From DATLSM01 sp049585815 (GTDB lineage: Bacteria; Actinomycetota; Thermoleophilia; Solirubrobacterales; 70-9), in assembly GCA_049585815.1 (NCBI GenBank), contig JBAVAR010000167.1, positions 1 to 59,343 on the forward strand: 59,343 nt of DNA. The letters run 5' to 3'. The notes beneath the pieces are model-generated. The model was not told where the DNA came from and did no database searches. It saw only the letters and a list, made by a program, of their open reading frames with translations. Positions 1-8,986 of the stretch are shown in pieces (within the stretch, counting starts at the first letter, position 1; every line of letters starts with the position of its first letter). The translations under genes were made by a program, and so were the position numbers.

Positions 1-2598
1 CGCTATGGGGAGCCGCCGCCGGCTGAGGCGGTGCAGCGACTCGAGTTTGAGCTCGGCGCAATCGAGGAGATGGGCTTCTCCTCCTACTTCCTGATCGTCT
101 GGGATTTTGTCCGCTACGCCAAGGAGAACGGCGTTGCCGTCGGACCAGGGCGCGGCTCGGCGGCGGGCTCGATCGTGTCCTACTGCCTCAAGATCACCGA
201 CATCGACCCGCTCGCCAACGACCTTCTGTTCGAGCGTTTCCTCAACCCCGGCCGTAAATCGATGCCAGATATCGACATCGACTTCTCGGTCCGCGGTCGC
301 GAGCGGGTGATCCGCTACGTCGCCGAGAAGTACGGCCGCGAGTCGGTAGCCCAGATCATCACCTTCGGCAAGATGGCCCCGCGGGCGGCGACCCGTGATG
401 CAGCCCGCGTGCTCGGCTTCGATTACGCCACGGGCGATCGCCTCGCGAAGCAGATTCCCGAGCCGATCATGGGTCGCAGTCCATCCTTCGAAGACTGTCT
501 GCGGACCGGGCAGGAGCTGAAACGAACCTATGACGCTGAACCGGACGCAAAACGGATCATCGACGTCGCCCGCGGCCTGGAGGGAATCATCCGCAACAAC
601 TCGATCCACGCCGCCGCCGTGGTGATCGCCGACCGCCCGCTGCAGGAGATCGTGCCGCTGCAGCTGGCCGAGGACCGCGCCGCTGCAAGCGCCAACGGGA
701 ACGGTTCGGGCAAGCCCGAGCGCCAGTACAAGATCGTCACCCAGTACTCGATGGTCCCGATCGAGGAGATGGGCCTGCTGAAGATGGACTTCCTCGGTCT
801 GCGCAACCTTGACGTGATCGAGGACGCGATCGAGATCATCCGCCGCTCGCGCGGCGAGGAGATCGAGATGGAGACAATCCCCCTCAACGACCCCGGGACC
901 TACGCGATGCTCGCCCAAGGCGACTCGACCGGCGTCTTTCAATTCGAGTCCGAGGGGATGCGCGAGGCGCTGCGTAAGGTCGGGCCGACCGAGTTCGCCG
1001 ACCTGGTTGCGCTTGGCGCCCTCTACCGACCTGGAGCCTTGGCCTACATCCCCGCCTACGCCAAGGGCAAGCGCGACCCCACGACGGTCCGCTACCCCGA
1101 TCCGCGCTTGAGGGCGATCACCGAGGAGACCCACGGCTGCGTCATCTACCAAGAGCAACTGATGGAGATTGCCCGCTCGATGGCCGGTTTCTCGGGCTCA
1201 GAGGCAGACGACCTGCGCAAGGCGATCGGCAAGAAGAAGCGCGACCTGATGGCGACGATGAAGGACAAGTTCATGGCCGGGCTGAAGCAGTCGGGGACCG
1301 CTCCCAAGGTCGCCGCCGATCTCTGGAAGCTGAATGAAGCGGCGGCGGACTACTCGTTCAACAAGTCCCACGCCGCCTGCTACGGGCTGATCTCCTACCG
1401 GACCGCCTATCTGAAGGCCAACTATCCGGCCGAGTACATGGCGGCGGTGATCTCCTCAGTAATGAACACCAAAGACAAGGTCCCGTTCTTCGTCAACCGC
1501 TGCGAGGAGATGGGGATCAAGGTGCTGCCCCCGGACGTCAACTCATCTGACCACAGCTTTGTCGTCTCCCAGAAGGCGATCCGCTTTGGGCTCGATGCCG
1601 TCAAGAACGTCGGCCACGCGGCGGTCGAGGCGATCCTGCGGGCTCGCGAGCAGGCGCCGATCGCCTCAATCTGGGACTTCTGCGAGCGGGTCGATGCTCG
1701 CGCTGTGAATAAACGTGCGGTCGAATGCCTGATCAAGTGCGGAGCCCTCGACTCGACCGGTGCCACGCGCAGGGGGATGCTGGAGTCCCTGCCGGCGGCC
1801 CAGTCGGCGGGGCAGAAGGCGCAGGAGGACGCCCAGCTCGGCCAGGGCTCGATTTTCGATTTCGGCGATGAGGGCGGAGGCGCCGGACCCGCCCAAGCCC
1901 ACCACCGCCCGCCGATCTCCGCCGCCGAGTTCGATCGCGCCGAGCTCCTAGCGCTAGAGAAGGAGACGCTCGGCACCTATCTCTCCTCCCATCCACTGGC
2001 CGAGGTGCGCGACGCCCTGCGAGCGCGCGTCGACTGCACGCTGGCGGAGTTGAGCGGGCGCGCCGACGGGTCCTGGGTGACGGTGGGCGGGATCGTCGTC
2101 GACTGCAAGAAGATCCGCACCAAGAGTGGCACCCAGATGATGTTTGCCACCCTCGATGACATCGAGGGCCAGGTGGAGATGCTGATCTTCAAAGCCGACC
2201 AGGCCGACAGCGCTACGGTCATCGTCCCCGATGCGATCCTCCTGGTCCGTGGACGGCTGGACCACAAAGACCGCGGCGAAACCAAGCTCGTCGTCCAGGA
2301 GGCGGAGCGCTTTGAGCCCGGCGCGGAGGAGATCGGCCGCGCGAGCCGGGCGGCGAGCACCGCATTGGAGCCACTGAAGCTGACGATCGACGCCGCCAGG
2401 CTCGTCCCTGGCCTGGTCGATGAGCTGAAAACCGTTCTCGAGCATCACAAGGGGGAGGCGGACGTTCATCTGGCGATCCGCACGGCCGAGGGTGAGCCAC
2501 GGGAGATTCGGCTAGGGCGCGAGTACCGGGTGCGACCCTCCCGGGGTCTGAGGGCCGAGCTGGACCACATGCTCGGCCCCGACGTGATGGCGGCCTGA
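1..2598 (+). CDS. dnaE: DNA polymerase III alpha subunit, 3' part (partial)
   Basis: Replicative DNA polymerase catalytic subunit. The reading frame is open from base 1, so the start and most of the N-terminal PHP domain lie outside the window; 865 codons remain. Seen: the glycine/serine-rich palm segment GPGRGSAAGS (about 145-175), the catalytic motif PDIDIDF (about 265-285) with two metal-binding Asp, and the third catalytic Asp in LLKMDFLGL (about 777-803). A C-terminal OB fold (VTVGGIVVDCKKIRTKSG, about 2080-2130) follows the helix-hairpin-helix region. Length and order fit the DnaE1 type of actinobacteria rather than PolC. The ORF ends with TGA at 2596-2598, 42 nt before the next gene. 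Family assignment is firm; only the N-terminus is unknown. Confidence 0.97.
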   Translation, partial: RYGEPPPAEAVQRLEFELGAIEEMGFSSYFLIVWDFVRYAKENGVAVGPGRGSAAGSIVSYCLKITDIDPLANDLLFERFLNPGRKSMPDIDIDFSVRGRERVIRYVAEKYGRESVAQIITFGKMAPRAATRDAARVLGFDYATGDRLAKQIPEPIMGRSPSFEDCLRTGQELKRTYDAEPDAKRIIDVARGLEGIIRNNSIHAAAVVIADRPLQEIVPLQLAEDRAAASANGNGSGKPERQYKIVTQYSMVPIEEMGLLKMDFLGLRNLDVIEDAIEIIRRSRGEEIEMETIPLNDPGTYAMLAQGDSTGVFQFESEGMREALRKVGPTEFADLVALGALYRPGALAYIPAYAKGKRDPTTVRYPDPRLRAITEETHGCVIYQEQLMEIARSMAGFSGSEADDLRKAIGKKKRDLMATMKDKFMAGLKQSGTAPKVAADLWKLNEAAADYSFNKSHAACYGLISYRTAYLKANYPAEYMAAVISSVMNTKDKVPFFVNRCEEMGIKVLPPDVNSSDHSFVVSQKAIRFGLDAVKNVGHAAVEAILRAREQAPIASIWDFCERVDARAVNKRAVECLIKCGALDSTGATRRGMLESLPAAQSAGQKAQEDAQLGQGSIFDFGDEGGGAGPAQAHHRPPISAAEFDRAELLALEKETLGTYLSSHPLAEVRDALRARVDCTLAELSGRADGSWVTVGGIVVDCKKIRTKSGTQMMFATLDDIEGQVEMLIFKADQADSATVIVPDAILLVRGRLDHKDRGETKLVVQEAERFEPGAEEIGRASRAASTALEPLKLTIDAARLVPGLVDELKTVLEHHKGEADVHLAIRTAEGEPREIRLGREYRVRPSRGLRAELDHMLGPDVMAA

Positions 2599-2640
2599 TC
2601 CCTTCCGCCCGCCCGTCCCGGCGCCTACACTGACCTAGCC

Positions 2641-3030
2641 ATGGCCACGCGCCAGCGAGAGGAGCAGGCTGCACGAGCCGGCGAGTGCCGCCAGTGCCGC
2701 TCGTTCTGCGACAAGATGATCGAGCCACGCGGCTGCCTGGAGATGCGCTGCCGTTTCCTCTACAGCTACGTCGACGTCTTCAGCGGCGATCAATATGTGG
2801 GGTGCATGCAGGAGGTCTTCGGCGCCGACGTGGAGCTGGATGCGGTGCTCCAACCGGGGGGCTTTGGCGGAGTGAAGATGACCGGGGAACCCCTGCCCCA
2901 CTGCCAGTTCTCGGTCGAGCGCGCCTACGAGGGAAACGGCCCCGCCTACGGCTGCGTCAATCCACGCTTCTTTGATTGCACCGACGAGGGCCCGGAGGGG
3001 CTGCGTGCCTTTGACCTGCGCGACCTCTGA
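2641..3030 (+). CDS. Cys-rich conserved-looking hypothetical protein
   Basis: 129 residues of unknown function. Nine Cys are visible, including CRQC near residue 16 and further single Cys at about 23, 32, 37, 55, 83, 101 and 108, a number that suggests a metal- or Fe-S-binding protein or structural disulfides. No signal peptide or membrane segment is seen. The ATG at 2641 is preceded by TACACT at 2626-2631, 9 nt upstream, matching the near-leaderless promoter pattern seen throughout this window, and there is no Shine-Dalgarno sequence. It lies between dnaE and an acyl-CoA dehydrogenase with a promoter of its own, so context says little. The codon use matches its neighbours, which supports a real gene. 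I do not recognise the family. Confidence 0.75.
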   Translation: MATRQREEQAARAGECRQCRSFCDKMIEPRGCLEMRCRFLYSYVDVFSGDQYVGCMQEVFGADVELDAVLQPGGFGGVKMTGEPLPHCQFSVERAYEGNGPAYGCVNPRFFDCTDEGPEGLRAFDLRDL

Positions 3031-3036
3031 GCAGGC

Positions 3037-3064
3037 CTGACAACGACATCGTTTCGTGTAGGAT
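3037..3064 (+). promoter_or_regulatory. Promoter of acyl-CoA dehydrogenase gene
   Basis: A -35 like CTGACA at 3037-3042, a 16-nt spacer and a -10 like TAGGAT at 3059-3064. The ATG follows 7 nt after the -10, so transcription would start at or next to the start codon (leaderless mRNA). Confidence 0.6.
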
Positions 3065-3071
3065 CGACCCA

Positions 3072-4367
3072 ATGGCAGAGGTGGCGGCGGCGGTAGATGC
3101 AGAACAACTGGTTGCTGAAGCGGCTGGCGGCAGCGGGTCCGGAGAGGACGGCGCTCCCAAGTTCACCCTTGAGCTGAGCCAGGATCAGAAGGACATCCGC
3201 GATTGGGTGCACGGTTTTGCCGAGGGTGTCGTTCGTCCCGCCGCTGCGGAGTGGGATGAGCGCGAGGAGACCCCCTGGCCGGTGATCGAGGAGGCGGCCA
3301 AGATCGGCCTCTATGGATTCGAAGCACTGGCTCAGTTTTGGGCTGATGGATCCGGGTTGACCCTGCCGATCGCCAACGAGGAGCTTTTCTGGGGGGATGC
3401 CGGCATCGGTATGGCGATCATGGGCACCTCGCTGGCGGTTGCTGCGATCTTCGGACAGGGGACAACGGAGCAGATGGGGGAGTGGATCCCCCAGTGTTTC
3501 GGTACGCCCGACGATGTCAAGCTGGGAGCATTCTGTGCGTCAGAGCCCGACGCTGGCTCCGACGTCTCTGCGATCCGCACCACCGCCAAATATGACGAGG
3601 CGAAGGATGAGTGGGTGATCAACGGCCAGAAGGCATGGGCCACCAACGGGGGCATCGCCAACGTCCACGTGGTGATCGCCTCCGTCGACCGCGAGCTTGG
3701 TTCGCGCGGACATGCCGCCTTCGTCATCCCACCCCGAACGCCGGGTTGCGAGCAGGGCGCCAAGGTCAAAAAGCACGGCTTGCGCGCCTCACACACCGCC
3801 GATGTGCACCTCGATGACTGCCGCGTCCCGGGCTCGTGCCTGTTGGGGGGCAAAGAGAAGCTCGACGAACGGCTCGCCAGGGTCCGCGAGGGCAAGAAGT
3901 CCAAATCGCAGGCGGCGATGCAGACCTTCGAGGCGAGTCGACCCACGGTCGGCGCCCAGGCGCTCGGCATTGCGCGCGCCGCCTATGAGTACGCGCTCGA
4001 GTACGCCAAAGAGCGGCGCCAGTTCGGCCGCGCAATCGTCGAGAACCAGGCAATTGCCTTCGCTCTCGCCGACATGAAGTTGGAGATCGACGCCGCCCGG
4101 CTCCTGGTCTGGCGCGCCGCCTGGATCGGGCGCACCGGCCAGACCTTCGAGAACGCCGAGGGCTCGATGTCGAAGCTAAAGGCCGGCGAGGTCGCGGTCT
4201 GGGCGACTGAGCGGGCGATCCAGATCCTCGGCGGCAACGGCTATACCCGGGAGTACCCGGTTGAGCGCATGCACCGCGACGCAAAGATCTACACGATCTT
4301 CGAGGGCACCTCCGAGATCCAGCGCCTGGTCATCTCACGCGCGATCTCCGGCGTCCAGGTCAAATAG
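3072..4367 (+). CDS. Acyl-CoA dehydrogenase
   Basis: FAD-dependent enzyme that introduces the trans-2 double bond into an acyl-CoA thioester, passing electrons to electron-transfer flavoprotein. The 431-residue protein has an N-terminal extension of about 30 residues, the helical N-terminal domain, the beta-domain motif around CASEPDAGSD (about residues 155-165), RRQFGRAI, and the C-terminal IFEGTSEIQRLV segment that carries the usual catalytic Glu (about residue 411). Chain-length specificity cannot be read from sequence. The ATG at 3072 is chosen because it lies 7 nt behind a TAGGAT -10 box. The gene is convergent with nfo and separated from it by a 9-bp GC hairpin. No other fatty-acid oxidation gene is nearby. 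Confidence 0.93.
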   Translation: MAEVAAAVDAEQLVAEAAGGSGSGEDGAPKFTLELSQDQKDIRDWVHGFAEGVVRPAAAEWDEREETPWPVIEEAAKIGLYGFEALAQFWADGSGLTLPIANEELFWGDAGIGMAIMGTSLAVAAIFGQGTTEQMGEWIPQCFGTPDDVKLGAFCASEPDAGSDVSAIRTTAKYDEAKDEWVINGQKAWATNGGIANVHVVIASVDRELGSRGHAAFVIPPRTPGCEQGAKVKKHGLRASHTADVHLDDCRVPGSCLLGGKEKLDERLARVREGKKSKSQAAMQTFEASRPTVGAQALGIARAAYEYALEYAKERRQFGRAIVENQAIAFALADMKLEIDAARLLVWRAAWIGRTGQTFENAEGSMSKLKAGEVAVWATERAIQILGGNGYTREYPVERMHRDAKIYTIFEGTSEIQRLVISRAISGVQVK

Positions 4368-4374
4368 AGAACGA

Positions 4375-4410
4375 CGGCGGGAGAATCGGGCCCCCAGACG
4401 GCTCCCGCCG
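4375..4410. terminator. Hairpin between convergent genes, likely bidirectional terminator
   Basis: Perfect 9-bp inverted repeat CGGCGGGAG (4375-4383) / CTCCCGCCG (4402-4410) with an 18-nt loop, in the 48-nt gap between the convergent acyl-CoA dehydrogenase and nfo stops. No T-tract follows, so it is an atypical terminator. Confidence 0.5.
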
Positions 4411-4415
4411 CCCGC

Positions 4416-5279
4416 CTACCCACGGCGCTTCTTGAGTCCCGCCTGGCGCAGCCGCCTGGCCTTCTGGACTTCCTTCTTGTCGGTGCCTTTTCGATCCGGA
4501 CCGGGTGTCTCCAGGGTCGCCGGCAGACCTTCGAAGCGGGGCTCAGAGAGGAAGGCGGCGAGGCCGCGCCTGCCCATCTCTCCCTCACCGATGTTGGCGT
4601 GACGATCTCGACAGGAGCCGAGCGGGGCGGCCGCGTCGTTGACGTGGAGGCAGCCCAGCCGGTCGAGGCCCACCTTCTCCTCGGCCTCGTCGAGCACCGT
4701 GGCCAGGTGGGCCTCATCGGTGATGTCATATCCCTGTACGAAAAGGTGGCAGGAGTCGAGGCACAGGCCGAGACGCTCGCCGCCGCCCGCCAGCTCGATC
4801 AGCTCGGCGGTCTGGTCGAAGTCGCGCCCGAGCAGGCCTTTGTGTCCGGCGGTCTGCTCGAGCAACAGTGGGCATCCGTCGCTGTCTTTGAGTGCCGCGG
4901 CGATCACCTTCGCCGCCCTCCTCATCGAGGGGCCGAGCGGCTCGCCCTTCTGTGCGCCCGGGTGAAGGACAACGCCGCGGGCGCCGATCCCGTCGCCGAT
5001 TCGCAACGCGTGGGTCAGCGAGTTCAGTGACTTGCGACGCAGCTCCTTGTCTTTGGTTGCGCAGTTGATCAGGTACACCGCATGGATCACGACCGCCTCG
5101 ACCGGAGAGGCCTCCATCGCCCCGCGGAATGCGGCGAAGTCCTCAGGTCCATACTCCGTCGGGCGCCACATTCGCGGGCTCTGGTGGAAGATCTGGATCG
5201 ATTCGCAGTCGCGCTCGGTGCCGCGCTCGACCGCCTGCTCCAGCCCGCCCGCAGTGGAAACGTGAGCGCCGATCAACAT
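4416..5279 (-). CDS. nfo: Endonuclease IV (AP endonuclease)
   Basis: Base-excision-repair enzyme that cuts DNA 5' to abasic sites; TIM-barrel fold with three zinc ions. The 287-residue protein starts MLIGAHVSTAGG, typical of the family, and shows the metal-binding motifs HPGAQKG, LLEQTAG, LCLDSCH and HVNDAAAPLGS followed by RHANIGEGEMG. Length is normal for Nfo (about 280 residues). The ATG at 5279 has TAGGAT (minus strand, 5294-5289) 9 nt upstream, a near-leaderless arrangement. It is transcribed toward the acyl-CoA dehydrogenase gene. Family assignment is firm. Confidence 0.96.
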   Translation of the reverse strand: MLIGAHVSTAGGLEQAVERGTERDCESIQIFHQSPRMWRPTEYGPEDFAAFRGAMEASPVEAVVIHAVYLINCATKDKELRRKSLNSLTHALRIGDGIGARGVVLHPGAQKGEPLGPSMRRAAKVIAAALKDSDGCPLLLEQTAGHKGLLGRDFDQTAELIELAGGGERLGLCLDSCHLFVQGYDITDEAHLATVLDEAEEKVGLDRLGCLHVNDAAAPLGSCRDRHANIGEGEMGRRGLAAFLSEPRFEGLPATLETPGPDRKGTDKKEVQKARRLRQAGLKKRRG

Positions 5280-5377
5280 AGACGCGCCATCCTAGATCTG
5301 ATCGGGGTGGGGCCGGCAGGGGGTCGTCCGCGCCAGGCGGGTTAAATGCTTCGCAAACCGAGAGGGGACTAGACGGA

Positions 5378-5689
5378 ATGGACGGACAACTGCGCTACTC
5401 GATGCTGGGCGTGCAGCTAATTGCGGCGCTTGATCGAGGCGCATCTCACCCGGCGGGGGAGCTGCATGAGCAGGTTCAAAACGGCGGGCTCTTCCTGTGG
5501 ATTCACGACAACGAGCCGGAAATAGATCAGAGCCTCTACCGCGACGAGGATCGGGCGGTGATGCTTGCGTTCTTCCAACGCCTCGGTACCCCGGCCGACG
5601 CCAAGCGCAAATACAACGTCGATGAAAACGGGCTCTGCCTGCTTCTCGCCTACTGCTTTGAGGGCCTCCAGCACGAGCTGCGCAAATGA
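5378..5689 (+). CDS. Hypothetical protein, 103 aa
   Basis: Small soluble-looking protein without signal peptide, membrane segment or motif I recognise. It is acidic and hydrophilic, with a conserved-looking stretch LFLWIHDNEPEIDQSLYRDED near the middle and a leucine-rich C-terminal helix. The ATG at 5378 is preceded by a purine-rich GAGAGGGG about 12 nt upstream, a possible ribosome binding site, and by TTAAAT at 5342-5347. It lies 33 nt before gltX on the same strand, so the two may be co-transcribed. Function unknown; coding status rests on frame, codon bias and the position between two secure genes. Confidence 0.6.
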   Translation: MDGQLRYSMLGVQLIAALDRGASHPAGELHEQVQNGGLFLWIHDNEPEIDQSLYRDEDRAVMLAFFQRLGTPADAKRKYNVDENGLCLLLAYCFEGLQHELRK

Positions 5690-5722
5690 TCGCCGCCCAG
5701 CGTTGCGGAATCTTGGGCCCTG

Positions 5723-7096
5723 ATGCGCATGGGCAATAAGAATCTTCGATTGAGGTTCGCCCCCTCTCCGACGGGCGCGCTGCATATCGGCGGAGCGAGG
5801 ACGGGGCTCTACAACTGGCTGATGGCCCGCCACGGCGGCGGCGAGCTGGTCTTGCGGATAGAGGACACCGACCGTGAGCGTTCGACCGAGGAGAACGTCG
5901 AGCAGATCATCGACGCGCTGCGCTGGCTTGAGCTGGACTGGGACGTGGGGCCGGTCTCCCAGGCATCGCGATCCGCCAGCCATGAGGCCGCGCTGGGGGT
6001 CTTGCTCGAGTCCAGCGCCGCCTACCATGACTCGGCCACCGCCGGTGACGTCGAGAGCTGGAAGGCCCGCCACGGCAGCGGTCGCGGCTATCGCGGCGTG
6101 CCGAGCGAAGAGCCCGGGGCCGCGGTGCGCCTGCGCGTCCCCGAGGAGGGGGAGACCATGGTCGAGGATCTGGTCCACGGTGCCGTTGTCTTTCCCAACC
6201 GCAGCTACGACGACTTCGTCATCGCCCGGGGGGACGGTTCGGTCCTCTACAACTTCGCGGTCGCCGTCGACGACGCAGAGATGGGGATCACCGACGTGGT
6301 GCGCGGCGATGATCACCTCTCAAACACCCCGAAGCAGATCCTGGTCCTGCGCGCACTCGGCCACCAGCCACCGCGCTACGGGCACCTGCCGCTGCTCCAC
6401 GGTCCCGACGGCAAGAAGCTCTCCAAGCGACATGGCGCCGCCTCGGTGCAGGAGCTGCGCGAGCGCGGCTACCTGCCGGCAGCGGTGCGCAACTACCTGG
6501 CGCTCTTGGGCTGGGGCAGCGACGACGACACGACGCTGATGTCAACCGAGGAGCTGGTCAAGCGCTTTCGGGTGCAGGACGTGGGCACCTCGGCGGCGAT
6601 CTTCGATGAGCGCAAGCTGCGCTGGATCAACGGGCGCTTCATGCGTGGGATGTCGCTGGATGAGTACACGCTCACCGTCGCCCGCCACCTTGGCCGCGAG
6701 CCCGACCAATCGCTTCGCCTGGCCTGCGAGATCGCCCAGGAGAAAGCACAGACGCTGGAGGAGGTGTGGCCGCTGATCCGCTTTCTCTTTGAGCCCCCGG
6801 TCGATGACCCCGAGGCATGGGCCAAGGTGATGGGGGAGGGTGCTGGATCTCTGCTGGGAGCGGCGCGCGATGCCCTTGGCGGCGCTGCGGGCTTTGCGGC
6901 GCCGGAGGTGGAGGCGGTGCTCGCGCCCCTGCCCGAGCGTCTCGGCGTGAAGCCGGGCAAGCTCTACCAGCCGATCCGGGTGGCGATCACCGGCAGCACC
7001 GTCTCGCCGGGCATCTTCGAGTCGTTGGCGGCGCTTGGGCGGGAGGCCTCGATCACCAGGATCGAGGCCGCCGAGCGGCGCCTCCTCGCCAGCTAG
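5723..7096 (+). CDS. gltX: Glutamyl-tRNA synthetase
   Basis: Class I aminoacyl-tRNA synthetase that charges tRNA-Glu and, in organisms using GatCAB, usually also tRNA-Gln. Seen: the HIGH-type motif PSPTGALHIGGARTGLYN (about residues 14-31), the KMSKS-type motif KKLSKRHGA (about residue 231) and the C-terminal helical anticodon-binding domain. Length, 457 residues, is normal. No Shine-Dalgarno sequence precedes the ATG at 5723; an alternative ATG lies 6 nt downstream. The gatCAB genes at 17.3-20.5 kb support a non-discriminating role, which is inference. No glnS is seen in the window. Confidence 0.96.
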   Translation: MRMGNKNLRLRFAPSPTGALHIGGARTGLYNWLMARHGGGELVLRIEDTDRERSTEENVEQIIDALRWLELDWDVGPVSQASRSASHEAALGVLLESSAAYHDSATAGDVESWKARHGSGRGYRGVPSEEPGAAVRLRVPEEGETMVEDLVHGAVVFPNRSYDDFVIARGDGSVLYNFAVAVDDAEMGITDVVRGDDHLSNTPKQILVLRALGHQPPRYGHLPLLHGPDGKKLSKRHGAASVQELRERGYLPAAVRNYLALLGWGSDDDTTLMSTEELVKRFRVQDVGTSAAIFDERKLRWINGRFMRGMSLDEYTLTVARHLGREPDQSLRLACEIAQEKAQTLEEVWPLIRFLFEPPVDDPEAWAKVMGEGAGSLLGAARDALGGAAGFAAPEVEAVLAPLPERLGVKPGKLYQPIRVAITGSTVSPGIFESLAALGREASITRIEAAERRLLAS

Positions 7097-7154
7097 CCGC
7101 GCTCGACAGCCATTTCTTGGGCTGGAGCGCTAAACCGAACGTCCTCCGCTGCCG

Positions 7155-8258
7155 ATGAGATCGCGGATGGCGTCTACGACCGCTCACAGCAACGGCAAGG
7201 CCAACGCGCACGACGTTCTCGTCAAGGATGCCGGCGCCAAGCCCGGCCCGGCCCCCGGCAGCCGCCTCGCGGAGGCCTTTGAGGCGGTCGAGCGCTTTCC
7301 GGTCCTGATCGAGTCGCGCGAGCGGGTGATCCGTGCAGCGACCGCCGAGACCGCGCGGGTCGGCGAGCTCATCGACGCGGTCGAGGGCGACGTCGGCCTG
7401 GCGATCTCGGTCCTGCGCTTTGCCAATCGAACCGGGTTGGTGGCCGGCGGAGTTGGCGGGGTGCCGGCGGCTGTCGACGTCCTGAAGCCCTCCGGTGTGC
7501 TGGCGATTGCCGGCACCGCGCCAAGCTTTGACTTCTTTGAGTCAAACGGCGGCTGGGAGCTGAAGCCTGAGCGCTTCCGCATCCACGCGCTGGCGACCCA
7601 GCGTGCCGCGGAGGAGATCGGCCGGGCGGTGGGCTGGTCTGAGCGCGACGAGCTGGCCGTGGCGGCGCTGATCCACGACGTCGGGCGTTTGGTCATCTCG
7701 CGCCTGCACCCCGGCTACAAAAGCTTCTTCGACACGGTCTCCCGTACCCCCGAGCAGCGGGTGCGTGAGGAGCGTGAGCAGCTCGGCATCGACCACGCCC
7801 TGGTCGGTGGGGTGCTTGCCCGGCGCTGGAACGTCCCGCCGCGACTGGCGGTGGCGATTGAGCGACATCACTCCGAAGACGCCGAGGGCCTGGCGGGGAT
7901 GGTGGCGATCGCCGACATGGTCGCCCACTACGTCCAGGGCGAGGCGATTTCCCCGGACCGGTTGCGCGCCGCCGCCGAGCGCTGCGGCCTCGGCCTGGAG
8001 GGGTTGCGCGACCTGCTCTATGAGCTTCCCTACTCGCGCCAGGATATGGGCCGCATAAGCGAGCCCTGCCCGCTATCGACCCGCGAGCTTGACGTCCTCA
8101 GGCACCTCTCCGAGGGCATGGTCTACAAGCAGATCGCCGGCGAGATGCACCTCTCGGTCTCGACCATCCGCACCCATCTGCACAACGTGTACGGAAAGAT
8201 TGGCGCGGTCGACCGCGCCCAGGCGGTGCTCACCGCGCGAGACCGAGGCTGGATATAG
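7155..8258 (+). CDS. HDOD/HD-domain protein with C-terminal LuxR-type DNA-binding domain
   Basis: A probable one-component regulator. Residues about 45-290 form an HDOD-like domain, but unlike most HDOD proteins the metal-ligand residues of an active HD phosphohydrolase are kept: H144, H174-D175 (LIHDVGRLV), H214, H238-H239 and D254. Residues about 305-365 form a GerE/LuxR helix-turn-helix (PLSTRELDVLRHLSEGM ... VSTIRTHLHNVYGKIG). The first 35 residues look disordered. The ATG at 7155 is the first in frame; ATG 7167 is possible and neither has a clear ribosome binding site. The gene is convergent with a NarL-like regulator, 3 nt from its stop. Ligand and targets are unknown. Confidence 0.85.
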   Translation: MRSRMASTTAHSNGKANAHDVLVKDAGAKPGPAPGSRLAEAFEAVERFPVLIESRERVIRAATAETARVGELIDAVEGDVGLAISVLRFANRTGLVAGGVGGVPAAVDVLKPSGVLAIAGTAPSFDFFESNGGWELKPERFRIHALATQRAAEEIGRAVGWSERDELAVAALIHDVGRLVISRLHPGYKSFFDTVSRTPEQRVREEREQLGIDHALVGGVLARRWNVPPRLAVAIERHHSEDAEGLAGMVAIADMVAHYVQGEAISPDRLRAAAERCGLGLEGLRDLLYELPYSRQDMGRISEPCPLSTRELDVLRHLSEGMVYKQIAGEMHLSVSTIRTHLHNVYGKIGAVDRAQAVLTARDRGWI

Positions 8259-8261
8259 GCC

Positions 8262-8879
8262 TCACTCAATGAGGGACTCGCGCAGGGCGATCGCCACCGC
8301 GTGGGTGCGGTTGCGGGCGCCGAGGCGAGACATGATGTTCTTCGTGTGGGTCTTGACCGTCTCCTCGCTGAGGTCGAGCTGGCGGGCGGCGACGGTGGTC
8401 GATTGGCCGTCGGCGAGGCGCTGGAGGATCTGCCGTTGGCGACGGGTGAGTTTGCCGCGGCTGCCCCTGGGCGGGACGGCAGGGTCGATGAAGCTCTCCT
8501 GGGCCAGTGCCGACTCGACTGCGCGGCGCAGCTGCTGTGTCCCTGCGGTGCGCGCCACGTAGGCAATCGCGCCCGCCTGCATGGCGGCGGTCGCGGCATG
8601 GCGCTCGGGGCGCTCGCCGTGGGCAACGATGCCGAGACCGGGCGCGGCTTTGTGCAGGGCGCGGATCGCATCGTTACCACTCAGCGCCGGCCCGCCGCCG
8701 TTGCGGCAGCCGATGTCAACGATCGCCACATCGAAGCTGCCGATGTCACGGATCAGATCCAGGCCCTCCTCGCGGGTTGTGGACTCATGGACCTCGAACC
8801 CATCCCCCAGCACCCCGCGCACTCCAAGCCGGACGAGTGGGTGACCGTCGATCACAAGGCAGTGTGGGCGCTCGCTCAG
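8262..8879 (-). CDS. LuxR/NarL-family regulator with degenerate receiver domain
   Basis: Receiver plus LuxR-type helix-turn-helix (RGKLTRRQRQILQRLADGQS ... EETVKTHTKNIMSRLGARN). The reading frame is open back to a TTG at 8996, which would overlap the divergent Rrf2 gene, but homology to NarL-type proteins begins at SERPHCLVIDGHPLVRLG, so I start at CTG 8879; GTG 8855 is another option. The receiver keeps a candidate phosphoacceptor Asp (VAIVDIG, residue 55), yet the second acidic-pocket residue is Gly (IDG instead of DD), the conserved Thr/Ser position is Ala and the conserved Lys is Arg (YVARTAG). Phosphorylation-independent activity is therefore plausible. No sensor kinase is adjacent. Confidence 0.85.
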   Translation of the reverse strand: MSERPHCLVIDGHPLVRLGVRGVLGDGFEVHESTTREEGLDLIRDIGSFDVAIVDIGCRNGGGPALSGNDAIRALHKAAPGLGIVAHGERPERHAATAAMQAGAIAYVARTAGTQQLRRAVESALAQESFIDPAVPPRGSRGKLTRRQRQILQRLADGQSTTVAARQLDLSEETVKTHTKNIMSRLGARNRTHAVAIALRESLIE

Positions 8880-8986
8880 GACTGCTTCCGATCTGCTCTG
8901 GGTTCCGGGTCGGCTCCGGCTCGACCCGGGTGCTTGGCGACCGATCCTAACCCAGCCGGGTCCGGATCGTACGGTAGAAAGGAAGC

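Noticed and set aside
5686..5739. 17-codon ORF overlapping the end of the 5378 gene and the start of gltX
   Set aside because: It overlaps stop and start codons (ATGA), but shows no informative codon run or promoter; may be chance. Coupling to gltX cannot be excluded.
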